From assembly GCA_018296165.2 (NCBI GenBank), contig JACKQL020000010.1, positions 1,326,630 to 1,390,629 on the forward strand: 64,000 nucleotides of DNA, given 5' to 3'. The notes beneath the pieces are model-generated. The model did no database searches and was not told the origin of the DNA. It worked only from the letters and a program-made list of their open reading frames with translations. The DNA is from Termitomyces sp. T153. Lineage: Eukaryota > Basidiomycota > Agaricomycetes > Agaricales > Lyophyllaceae. Below are positions 37,738 to 48,428 of the stretch, in pieces; position 1 is the first letter of the stretch; the number at the start of each line of letters is the position of its first letter. The translations under genes and the position numbers were made by a program.

Positions 37738-39170
37738 CTAGACTCGTCCGTATCCGCCGTCTGCAAGAAACCCCCTAATGCGATTGACAATAGCATTCAA
37801 ACCGACAAGCCACCTGGCGAGTTCCAGATCCAACTTTTCTACGGATCCACCTTGTGCCAGACATTTATAAAAGTCGGAGCGCCTAGGGACGGAGCGGATA
37901 GCAACCTGGTGATTATCGATTTCTGTAAGTAATGATAACGATCCACAAGAACAGCGAGTTTGTGCCGATGTTCAAAGAGCAGAGACGGCAAGGAATATCA
38001 AAGATAGGGCGATGTCAAAAGAGATAAACTCTTGACACACTGGTGATATCGGAGTGGGTGCACGTATGAACAGCACGATGGAGTTTGACACTCGCGTTAG
38101 GAGAAAGACTCACCGATACTAGAGATCGGATGACGAAAGAGTGGTGATGTCTGAGAACCTTGTCATATGATCGTTTGAAACAGACGTGAAGCTCGACAGA
38201 GGCGTCTGTCTGCATATTCTGCAGCGCATGATAAATGAGTGCAAGGCCTCTGAGCTGGGTTTAGCAGAGCTCGATCACGTGAAAGGAAAGAGGAGTAAGT
38301 GGAGGATGATTCGATAACGATACTATGACACGATTATCACTGGCATGTAGGAAATTCGCCCTGGAAAGACCTTCCACGGGCTGCGATTGTTAAATAAGAA
38401 GCTGATGCCCCTGGGCGATAAATGAATGGATGGAATCTCAAAGAAGGCAACGAAAATATAACACTCGTAAGTTTTTTCATGGCAACAGGAAATAAACCAC
38501 AATGGCAAAAGGATATCACCGGAAGATAAACGTGCAAGATATCACAAGTAAATTCGCATACCTTGTCAGACGGACCAAGCATGGTGTGGCGTGTTTGGAA
38601 GCTTCTTTTCCTTCATTCCGTACGAGCTCTTCAAGCGTACCCGACGAAACATGAGTGGCCTCATACCGAGAACGTACCCCCTGAAAAGGATTGAAAAATA
38701 AATGAGCTTATCAAGCCACAGATGAGCTACGGAATAGGGACAGACAGCAATATTACTTCGTAGGTCGGACTGTATGAAACCAAAGACACCGGGACCGAAA
38801 AGCTCTAGAAGAATGGAATGTGAGTAATGTTGACATAGAAAGATAGGGTACACTGAAGTAAGCAGAAAATCTGTGAGAATGGCCATCGCATGTTGGTTAT
38901 ACAGGGGTCGTCCCATATATTATAGATTAGTGTTTCTAGCTCCTCAGTTTGACCATGGACGTTTGTCGTGTACGTGTGACTAGAGAAGACTCGCGTACCA
39001 AACATTTGTATGAGACCATCTGACGCATCAAGAAATGCTTTTGTATCTATGCCTTCTGCTATGACTGGCACGTCGGCAAAGGACTTAACATTTTTCAAGG
39101 AACAGTTAGCTTGCGAGAATATCTGGTAACGAAGGTTGATAACCTTTACTGTCTCAAAATATGGGGCCAT
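37738..39170 (-). CDS. Glycolipid-transfer-protein (GLTP) fold protein, atypical ligand residues
   Basis: Model complement(join(37738..37905,38114..38249,38562..38680,38746..38804,38999..39083,39144..39170)), 197 aa, close to the usual ~200 for single-domain GLTPs. Family landmarks in order: TKAFLDASDGLIQMFELFG, FGFIQSDLRSNI with the D51/N55 pair that binds the sugar headgroup in known GLTPs, LVRLTRGLALIYHAL, HHHSFVIRSL with the conserved His at about 133, and VAIRSVPRRSDFY. Known members move glycosphingolipids between membranes in the cytosol. Here the Trp that stacks on the sugar (W of the WLKRGL block) is Arg94, and the Lys three residues after the Asn is Gly58. Binding may therefore differ. 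Introns 2, 4 and 5 (194, 312, 208 nt) are long for this genome. Sits head-to-tail 485 bp downstream of the P450. Confidence 0.8.
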
Positions 39171-39655
39171 TAGCTTAGAAAAGTTGCGCAAATTCTGGAA
39201 GTCTGAGTGAGGTGGCAGCGAGGAACATACCAAGGGCAGCGTGGTTTCCGGCTGGTGTCATGTGCATATAAATCATGTGCATCAACACTCGGCCCGGAAA
39301 TCGGGTTGCCAGTGTGCAATGGTGTCTTCAAGGTTACCATTCTCCAAGATCTACCATTCATTTCCTTCGGGAGCCATCTCACCTGGTCACCTTTGAACCT
39401 CGAACGTTGGAACGAAGGTATAATGTCATTAGTATTTGACATCATATCCGGGATGTCCGTCTGAATGCAGCCTAGAAATCTGGCAACCGTGTATTCTGAA
39501 GATTAAAATTGCCATGTACTTCAGCCGTAAGTATTATCGAACATGTACGTAGACCTTAGGAGACCTTTCAAGCTCTTCAGGACTCTTATGAGTAATTGCC
39601 TCGCGAGAAAAGAAGGAAAAAAGGTGACAAGAAATCTACGGCATTATATCTACCT
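39171..39655. promoter_or_regulatory. Spacer between P450 and GLTP genes
   Basis: 485 bp with no gene, holding the P450 3' end and the GLTP promoter. No box is clear enough to mark. Confidence 0.4.
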
Positions 39656-41529
39656 CTAGAACTGCGTATTGAGATAGATGTCCAATTTTTGTCGATCTCT
39701 GACGGCTAACATAATCCGGTAAGCCTTAGGGCCTTGGTTGAATTCGAGCCCGTCAGAACAACCCTTGATCGCATCAAACTCGTTTTCGCCGTCGTAGATA
39801 CTAATTGTCCAGTTCAACAGTATGTGCTTGTAGATCGTGTAGAGCTCCTTCTGTACCAAATTGATAGCTGGGCAATTCCTGTCATGATGCCCCCTAATGT
39901 CAAGGAGGGGAAGAACATAAAGAAAGCAGTACGACCGACCGGCGACCGATTCCAAAGCCGTAGTGGGGCATGTTACGCTCAGCCTCTGGTCCGTTCATGT
40001 AGCGTTCGGGCCTAAACTCGTCGGGGCCGGAGAAACGTTTGGTGTCTGTTGTAGTTAAAGATCGTGTTATCATTTGAAAGACAATTAGTGAGTTAATGAC
40101 TCGCCTCTGTTCATCGCATGGGTATTGCAGTATACGGTTGTACCCTCCGGAATGAAGTGTCCGCGCCAGACAAGGTCTTTTCCAATGGTTTCGCGGGCAA
40201 GAGCAAGTCGGAAGGTGTTGAAGTAACGTCCAAGTTCTTTGACAAAGGCGAACAAGTAATTATCCCGGTCTAAGCTCATGGCATCTCCGAGCTTGTCTTG
40301 GCGAATAATCGCTTCGCGTGCTTTTTCCTGGATGTCCTTTCGAGCAGCCAAGACACCGAGTCCCCAGAGTAAGGTGTTTGGCATGTGAGCGTCTACAAGT
40401 GGAATCAGAGAACGAGAAATGAAGGTCCTTCAGAGAGCATACCAAGCCCAGAGGAAACCATTGAGTTTGCGACACTCGTCAGCGAATCTTCAGGAATCTC
40501 CTCTCGGCTTTCATTCAGGATGGTGGCGACTGCGCAAGGTTCCGCTGTTCCCTCACGGTGAAGAACACGAATTCTGTCAAGTAGAGCTGTCAAACGAGCG
40601 CTGCGGTATTTCGCAACAATGACGGCTTCCTTGAATGCCCTGCTATCTGGGAGTACTCGCAGGAAAGGAAGGAAGTCACGTAAATGGCCATTGATATTGC
40701 GAATTCTGACAAACAAACATTTGAGATGACGCGCAGGAAATAGAATGACATAGAGATACAGACTGTCCGAGCCGTTTCATGGGGTACGGGCAGTCTTTGA
40801 GAAGAGTCGAAGCTTGATCGACCGTTGCTCCGCAAATAACAGTCAGATTCAGGACCGCAGATCCATCAACAAAGAGAGGGAAAGGATCAATCGGCACTCC
40901 ACTCCTCGAGGCCGTGTCCAAGCTGCGTACGAGATATTGTGCAGCTCGTTCAATAACGGGGTCATAGCTGTATAATTCGATGAAAAAGAATGGGAGTCGA
41001 AGCTGTATTACTCACGTTCTTGATACTGCCGGACTGACAGAGGCAATGGCGAGTCTGCGCTTTCCTTTGAGAAGGTTATCATAGGGCGAAGTACCGAGAG
41101 TAATGGCATTTTTCGACCCTCCGAGGAGTTTGCCCAGGGTGTGAGGCTGGAAATGACTACATCAGATACCTTCAACATGTAAAAACGGACAACGCTAACC
41201 ATAGGTCTCGATTGGAAGACAGCACCATATTGGGAACTGCCTAGAAGTTCTTCACCGCATTCTGCGTCGTTGATAACCACCACCCATTTATTTCCAAGTC
41301 GCATCTTGAAGACAGGCCCATAGATTTTACTCCATTGGTGATAAGTGTCTGCAGGATCGCTACCACGCTGGAAGAGACTCCCAACAATAGGCCATCCACG
41401 AGGACCAGGAAGATCAAGAGAAGTAAGAGGCGCAGTAGACCAGGAAAGAAAGAGAAAAACAGTTAGAACAGTGAGGATGCCGATTGTGATAGGCGAACTC
41501 AGAAGTGGAGCAGGGTCTTGTAACGCCAT
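39656..41529 (-). CDS. Cytochrome P450, CYP504-like (phenylacetate hydroxylase type)
   Basis: Model complement(join(39656..39878,39940..40045,40105..40392,40443..40705,40764..40967,41016..41146,41200..41529)), 514 aa. Six introns are phase-consistent; the fifth starts with GC (GCGAGT at 40104). An N-terminal membrane anchor spans residues about 11-30, then PGPRGWPIVG. K-helix ELGR (E362/R365), PERF-type FRPERY, and heme loop FGIGRRNCPA with Cys443, which forms only when intron 6 is removed at 39939/39879. ITLGTSPYDNLLKGKRR and the C-terminal DAIKGCSDGL/VRDRQKL blocks resemble fungal phenylacetate 2-hydroxylases, which act at the ER in aromatic-acid breakdown. The I-helix motif is SGLDAH, so the usual oxygen-activating Thr is Ala. 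Substrate not certain. Confidence 0.85.
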
Positions 41530-42124
41530 ATCTTTCTAGGCAGCTGAGGATCTGTCGATTGGTGTCAAGCCCGATATCCGAGTTATATTACATCGTAGCT
41601 CATCTAGACTCTTTGCGAAGAGAAGGAGAGTAAGACGGGAGCAAGATTGAGAGCAATGAGCAGAAGTAAACTCATTGCTCAAGAAGGTGCTCTAAGCTCT
41701 AGTTTGTCCCTGAAGTTTGTCATTATTGTCCTTTGCAAACAAGTTGGCACATGGGCCAAACAAACGCCTTTCACAAGTCAAACGATAACTCGGGAACGCA
41801 TGCGCCGTTTGAATTCACGTTTTCCAGTGTTACTCTTATATGTTGATGCTAGGTCGCTGTGTCATTCAAATTGAGAATTATTGAATTCTGAAATCCACAT
41901 TTTTTGGTTACCATTGCAAACATCGGCAAGTCTAAATACATACTACTGTTACCATAGTACATGTATAGGGCATAATTAAGAAGCCAACTCCCAGAACCTT
42001 CTCAATCCTTGCAAATCTTGATGAGACATTTTGTCAATGTTTGGTCATGACAACTTTACTCTTGCCACCATACACGTTCCCTGAGGGCAACCGTTCACGG
42101 ATGATTTGAGCTGGACTGTCCTTC
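41530..42124. promoter_or_regulatory. P450 upstream region
   Basis: No gene. It marks the left edge of the transposon-rich block. Confidence 0.45.
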
Positions 42125-43735
42125 ATGGTTCAGACATGTTGATCAGGTGACTTGCGACCAGCTGTGACATGACATGAAGGCTCTCATTATTTCTCTGTCC
42201 ATGGTACTTCTTTGCAGCCCAAGCTGCTTTTGCACCATTTGGATTCTTTCTGTAAGCATCCATAAAACAAAGTGACTGGGTTGCAAACCTACTGATTTTA
42301 TGAGAGACAAGCCATACCAAGATAAGATAAAAACCATTGCATGGAGACAAGTGGGACTTGCACCAGAGCTGCAATCACATTTTGCTCAAGGTGCTCCTCT
42401 TGTGATGACTCTTGCATCATCTGGTAGTGTCTCTTTGCATACCCCCAACACTGTTCAATGAAATTTAACTCATAGTGGAATTTTGGAAGAAACAAGACTG
42501 GAATGCTGTGACTCTCACAAAGAGTCTGAATTCATTGCTCTTCTGCAACAAAATCTGGCTCACTTTACAATAATTTTCTGCAGCAACAATCTTTTGTGCC
42601 CTGTGGACTGTCACAACCCACTCCCAGAACCCTTGGACCTCTTTCCAAGCCACCCCACATCCCTGGAGTTCCCCCAACACCCCCTCAATTTCCCCTGACC
42701 TTTGTCAACCCATGGCACCCACTCTGGCTAACTCTGACACTTCTCTAGCAAACCCCAATGCATTCCCTGCAGGTCCCACCACCTCCCATCTTTTCCTTAA
42801 ATCCCAACCTCCTCCAACAGCTCCTCTGACTCAGGCACACATCACTGGCTCACCCCTATGACCTACACAACCACTCTGGAACTATCCAATGACTACAGGG
42901 CAGACCACACTCCCATCAGTTCTCATTAGAATATCACTTTGGCCTGCCACCTGATCAGATCCAACACCTGTCAACCCCACATGGCTCCAACAAGCCCCAC
43001 CATTACACTCCCAGTCCCCAGAGGAGGTCCAGTAGCTAGTATATAAGCTATAAAGTAACATCTGTTATCTTAGTCTTGATATTGCATTTACTTGGTTATC
43101 TGTGTCTTGTGTTTCCTTCTATTATGTTTCCCAGTCTTGTCTCTATTTCTATTTTTAGTCTCAAATCTATTCCTTTTCTCAGTTCCATCTTGTCTCAACT
43201 ACATCTTGTCTTGTCTGTCTCTGTTCCCTTATCATTTCTAAGTTCCTTTCAACTCTGACATCATTACAAATTCTGTGTCTATGCTATGATCCTTCAAACA
43301 TTTGTATGATAACTCTGGACCTTGCCTTACACTCAGCCCTAGAACCCATCACTCTTGATTGATCCCTCATCAAACTCCAGCTCTGCTCCCATCACCCACA
43401 AAGCCTCTGCTTGCCCCACAATCCATACACTCACTCATGGACTTGTACCTGATGCCCACCCAAGTCCAATGTTTAATATACTTGGTCTTAAACTTCCCTG
43501 CATCAGTCTGGACTTGCTTGGGCCACTCCCTTTAGCTTCCTGTCCCAAGTATCTGAAGTCCAAACCATCCCCAGAGTGCTAGGTTATAAGTGCAGGACAT
43601 TGCATCTGCCTAGTAAGGACTTGCCCAGTTAAGCTGAGCCCCTGTGGTCAGTGGAACCTGACATGGACAACTGGATTTTCCACATTATGCAGGCTTTTTT
43701 GACACATTATAGCCATGATCTGTGAGGATCTGTGC
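42125..43735 (-). pseudogene. DDE transposase relic split by a solo LTR
   Basis: Two minus-strand parts, 43735..43664 and 42608..42125, join across the LTR insertion. The first holds MAQILTDHGYNVSKKACIMW; the second begins with a KDCCCRKLL/EPDFVAEE region, then FLPKFHYELNFIEQCWGYAK and, after a frame change, FMDAYRKNPNGAKAAWAAKK. These blocks characterise a DDE-superfamily transposase common in mushroom genomes. In-frame stops and the frame change show it is dead. The 5' part is cut near 43735 by another LTR fragment. Confidence 0.7.
42609..43663 (+). mobile_element. Solo LTR of the gypsy family, CpG-decayed
   Basis: Begins TGTCACAACCCACTCCC and ends GTGGAACCTGACA, collinear with the 1001-bp LTRs of the element at 47396. 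It includes a TATATAAG box near 43040 and AGTCTTGATATT downstream. It is flanked by a perfect 5-bp duplication TGGAC (42604-42608 and 43664-43668). Most CpG sites of the younger LTR appear as TpG or CpA here. Confidence 0.88.
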
Positions 43736-43747
43736 CATACCAGACTG

Positions 43748-44030
43748 GCTACAGGGGCTCAGCTCAACTGGGCAAGTCCTTACTAGGCAGACACAATGTC
43801 CTGCACTTATAACCTGTATTCTGGTGGGCTCTGGATATTAGATACTTATGAATGTAAGCTGGGTGAGTGGTCTGAGTAAGTCTGGGGAGATCTGGGGAAT
43901 GCTAAGGGCTAGGTACAGTAAGGGGCAAGTATAGGGGTGTTAGGTATAAAGTCTAGGGATGGATACTTGAAAGATGGAGTTACTTAGATCACACAAGTAT
44001 CAGGAGCAGGACCAGAGTTTTTTATTTATT
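43748..44030 (-). mobile_element. Truncated LTR fragment, reverse orientation
   Basis: Contains the reverse complement of the LTR right part (ggggctcagct, ccttactaggcagac, cctgcacttataacc). It lacks a clean terminus, and the right limit is approximate. Confidence 0.6.
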
Positions 44031-44692
44031 TATTCCATTAATGTGCTCAGCACATAGTGTCATGGTGCATGGTACATCAGAGGTTGTAGTAGAAAGATAC
44101 AGTAAGCTATAAGAGCTGTGGAATTCCACACCCCCCCACATATGCATACATGAAGAAAGAGTGGGCTGGCATTTCATAACTATTTTAGGCCATGCTCCCT
44201 TGCTACACCCTTTGTGCTTGAAAGTGCTGATATTGCATGTGTGGCTACAAAGTGCTGCTTGTGAGGCAGGTGGTAGGAGATTGAGCAGTGCAGGTGCATG
44301 CCCAATCCATGGAGGAAGAGTATAGGTCAATTCAGATAGGGGATGGGGGCTGACTAGTGCCAAGAATAGAGATAGGTTGATGTAAGAGCAACCTCTGGAG
44401 GCCATGGTTCAATCACACAACTGACAAAAGGAGATCCAAAGTCTATTCAGTACTGTACAGTGCCTACTGATATAACTACTCACCTAGCCAAGGGAGATCC
44501 AAAGCAAACAAGTCTGGGAATTTTCTAGGCCAGGTGTAATGCTGTAACATTTCTGTTATGGTTTGTGCAGCTTATGATCCACATCTCATAAGTCAAAACC
44601 AGTCAATTGGTCTAGTCTACAAAGTATGAAGTAAGATGCTGCCTCATATAATTACAATATGAGTAGTTAATGATAGTGGCATGTGATACTAC

Positions 44693-44764
<72 letters not shown>

Positions 44765-47390
44765 TGTAAATTAATATGAATTGGTAGTGTTACTGAGGGG
44801 TAATGTGCACTCTATTACATACTCCCCTTTCAAGTCTGTCAACAGACTCACAGAAAATCAGAGGAATAAGGAGGTGGGATATGGCATCCCACTCAAGAGC
44901 CTCACCAGAATCCAATCATGAATCTCTATGTTAAAATAGTAGTAGGATTGACTGATTCTACTTGATGAGATGAACATAGTACCATCTCAGCGCACTGTCC
45001 ACTGTGCTGGGCAACAAAGTGGGCACTCAGTGAGCCTGCATTTGTTCTTCAATTTGGATGGTGAACTCCTAAAGTAGTTCATCCTGCCTATTTATCCATC
45101 TTCAAGGCTGCTGCTTCCTTGTTGCTCAGAATATTTGCTCAGCACTCCAATACAGCATTAGCCTTGATCTAGCCTCAGAAGCAGAGGGGGTAACTACATT
45201 AGTTGCTATGTCTGCATCTGAGGAGCTGGGGATAACTTATGGAGTTGTTGCTGGTTGGGGATTCATAAAAAGCACTAAAGAGTTGTTGGTGTAGTCTAGC
45301 TCCATGGACTTCTCTGTAAGGATGCACTAGAGCTTGTTACAGGGCTGGTAGTGGCTGAAGCCACTGACAAAGAGGGCCTCTCCTTAGTTGGAGCTGCACT
45401 TGGTAGAGGATTCATGAACAATAGTTCCTCTGCCTGTGCAAGGGCAGCTCTCACTACCTCCATAGGTCAATGCAGGAGGTAAGTGAAGATACTCACCTCA
45501 CCATAGTGCAGCTGCTTGGATGCACTGAGTGGAGAGTGGCCTTGGCTCTTCTGGAGTTGGAGGAGCACTTGGAAGCACTCTCAATCATTAGTAGTGGGGG
45601 CATACCACCCATTGTACCCCTCCAAAGCAAGAGGCACACCAATGGCCTGGAGTCAACAATGGCATTTATTGTCAACCCACATGAACAGGTCCACATGTAG
45701 TGTGCTCCCTGACCAGTATGATTGAGGAAGTGTATACTATAGGTATACACATGATTCACTCATGTGGGAGGCATGCAGTTTGCTAGAAGGTGACATATCA
45801 CCTCCATCTCACTGAGATTATTAACTTGTGTAGGCAGCACTTGCAGCCCACACAGAGTGAAGGTGTAGGGAGTAAAAGGAGTAAACTCTCCTACATGAGC
45901 ACAGTAGTTGTTAACTGCATCTCAATAGAGATGAAGTTGAGCTGCTACCATAGCAAATAGCCTCATATAGGCTGTTTGTGGATGTGATGTAGTTGAGACA
46001 AGTGCCTGACCCAGTACATATCTGAAGACTGAGCATTGGTCTATGTGTAATGATGCATCAATGGTCACACCTAAATACATGTTTTGTAAACCTGGGTGGC
46101 TGTGGTGCAGAATATACTGTGCCTATGCTTCAATGTTAAAATGACAGCTGACCAAGACTTGAGTAAGTCCTGCTCTCTATATGTTATTATCTCTATGGCT
46201 AAGCATGGCCAACAAATGTAAGGCAAGAGGACCAGTAGCCAATGGGAGTTCTCTCTAAAAAGAGATGTTTTCAACTCTTCTAGAGTCAACTCTATGACAT
46301 GCTATGTGGTGTGGTCTCTAATATCTGGAGCAGTATAGAAGGAGATCCAATGGAACTCCTGAAGGAGGAGAGTGGCATATATCTGCTTCCTTATTGTAAT
46401 CTTAGCCTGGGTTTCCCAAATGAGCTTTAGGATCAGCCACAGCTGTTCTAGATTCATGGGCATCCCTTATGGAAGCCAACAATATAGCAATTCATAACAC
46501 AGGAATATATGAGATATCCCCACCATCTCTGTGGAATGAGCAAAAACAGCTTCATCACCAACAAAGACTACATTAGTTGTTGGTGACCAGTAAAAATTAG
46601 AGTGAAGAATACTTCTGCAGTTGTTCTGGTGCTCAAAGTGCCCATAGACCAACATGGTCTCCCAGCCATCTAGAAGACAGCTAGGCATTGTATCATTCAG
46701 ATGCTTGAGGTCCAGTTTGGACTTCTCAGCATCAATAGCTAATAGCCATTTGGCATTAGCATTGTGTTGCTTCTTACAATGATGCTCAGCAGTGTCATCT
46801 TCTGAATCACTGTTCAAAATACATTGTTTAGATGTTGGGACATTGTCATCATTGCTTCCCAAGTTAGATGCCACTGGGCCACCCATAGCAGCTCAGGCAG
46901 CTTGTACTTGGGTGACAAAGAATTCTTCATCATGGGAGTCCTAATGCACTGGTGGAAAGTGCTCATGGGACAGAGCACTAGGTATAACATAGGTCCTTGG
47001 TTCAAGGACCTCAATTATTCCTGTAAGGATGACCTCTGGAGGCTGTGGCTCAATCACACAGCTGGCAAAGGGAAATCCAAAGTCTATTCAGTACTGTACA
47101 GTGTCTACTGAGATAACTACTCACCTGGCAAAGGGAAATCCAAAGAGAACAAGTCTGGGGATTCCCTAGGCCAGGTGTGATGCTTCAAAGGCTTCAGAAG
47201 CATGATAAACAACTGTACAGTATGACAGAGAAAGAAAGACACAAGTGATGTGTCAGCAATTGGTCAGCAGTTAATAAGCCAGTGGCAGTGTCAAAGGGGT
47301 CACACTTGTCTGAATTATTGATAGAGAACTAGTGCAGCCTGAGGGCTAAAACTAGAACTAATAGATAGGAAAAAGGAAGGAGAATAAAGG
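44031..47390. mobile_element. CpG-depleted decayed repeat block
   Basis: About 3.3 kb with almost no CpG and many TpG/CpA, typical of old methylated repeats. A segment starting near cctctggaggc occurs at about 44388-44540 and again at about 47030-47170, with a reverse copy at 60480-60640. Frames on both strands are short and unrecognised. The right end (46990-47395) is the leader of an older gypsy-like element, as the reverse copy near 60280-60640 shows. Confidence 0.55.
44693..44763. repeat. (AAT)n microsatellite
   Basis: More than 20 uninterrupted AAT units. Confidence 0.98.
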
Positions 47391-47395
47391 AAAAC

Positions 47396-48396
47396 TGTCA
47401 CGACCCACTCCCTAGCTCCCTAGACACTGCTCCCAACCCCTCCTGATTTCCCACCTAACTCCCCGGAACCCCGCCCACACTTTTGATGCTCACACCGGAC
47501 AACTCCGACGCTTCTCCGGCAAACCCCGACGGCAACTCCCTCTCCATAACCATCGACACCCCCTTGAAACCTCCCCCCACCATTCCTGGCCACGTCATAC
47601 GTCCCCAACCCTCTACCCTAGTTTACCCGACCCGTCCCGGAGTGTCACGATGCCCCTGGAGCGGCCGCACCCCCAACTGATCCCATCAGAATACCACCGC
47701 GGCCCGACCTTGGATTGTACCCGACACCCGTTGACTCAGCACAGCTCCGTCGACCCCCGCCATCATATACGCCGCCCTCGGAGGCACCCAGTAGTCAGTA
47801 TATAAGCCATAGAATAACTCCTCGAACTTTAGTCTTGATATTACACTTTACCGGTTTCCTATGTTTTGTCTCTCATCTCGTCTCTATTTCTGTTTCTAGG
47901 TTTCAAATTTATCTTTTCTCAGTCTCATCTCGTCTCTGTCTCGTCTTGACTGTACATACTTCCTTTGTTTCTCTGAAGTTCCCTTGCTCCCTATGTCAGT
48001 ACGAACTCCGCGCACACGCCACGACCTGAACATTCTTAACGACAACTCCGGACCTTGCTACCTGCTCGGCCCTGGAAACCACCAAGTCCCGGTCATCCCC
48101 TATCCAACTCCGACCCCGCCCCCCATCAACCGAGAAGCCTCCGCCTACCCCGCAAATCTACTTGTGCGCCCACTAACTAGCCCTGACACCCGCCCTGGGT
48201 CAACGACCAGTACCTCTGGTCTTAGACCCCTCTGAATCACTCAGGACTTACTCGGGCCGCTATCCCTAGGGACCCCTTGCAAGCTTTCCCCACCTCCGCT
48301 CCAACTCCGGGTGCCTGGTTATAAGCGCAGGACATCGCGTCCGCCTAGTAAGGACTCGCCAGTGTACTGAGCCCCCATCGTCAGCGGAACCTGACA
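47396..48396 (+). repeat. 5' LTR of the 10.8-kb chromovirus
   Basis: TGTCACGACC...GAACCTGACA, 1001 bp, with TG/CA ends. Confidence 0.93.
47799..47843 (+). promoter_or_regulatory. LTR core promoter: TATA box and likely transcript start
   Basis: TATATAAG at 47799-47806. About 32 nt downstream, AGTCTTGATATTA (47831-47843) is the predicted RNA 5' end because it is the exact complement of the priming site. Confidence 0.7.
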
Positions 48397-48409
48397 TAAT
48401 ATCAAGACT
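48397..48409 (+). other. Self-priming primer-binding site
   Basis: TAATATCAAGACT immediately follows the 5' LTR. It is perfectly complementary over 13 nt to 47831-47843. I did not see a typical tRNA-complementary TGG site. This matches the Tf1-type scheme, in which the RNA 5' end is cleaved and used as primer. Confidence 0.75.
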
Positions 48410-48428
48410 CCCCCTTACCCTGTTCTCG

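Noticed and set aside
39879..39960. Apparent loss of the P450 heme Cys
   Set aside because: Choosing the intron 39879-39939 restores FGIGRRNC in frame.
41100..41199. Apparent frameshift after exon 1 of the P450
   Set aside because: Explained by acceptor at 41147 rather than the earlier TAG; the frame then stays open.
44022..44405. 127-codon minus-strand frame in the CpG-poor block
   Set aside because: No family resemblance; chance frame in decayed repeat DNA.
46467..46886. 139-codon minus-strand frame
   Set aside because: Protein-like in places but unrecognised and surrounded by stops; not enough to call a gene.
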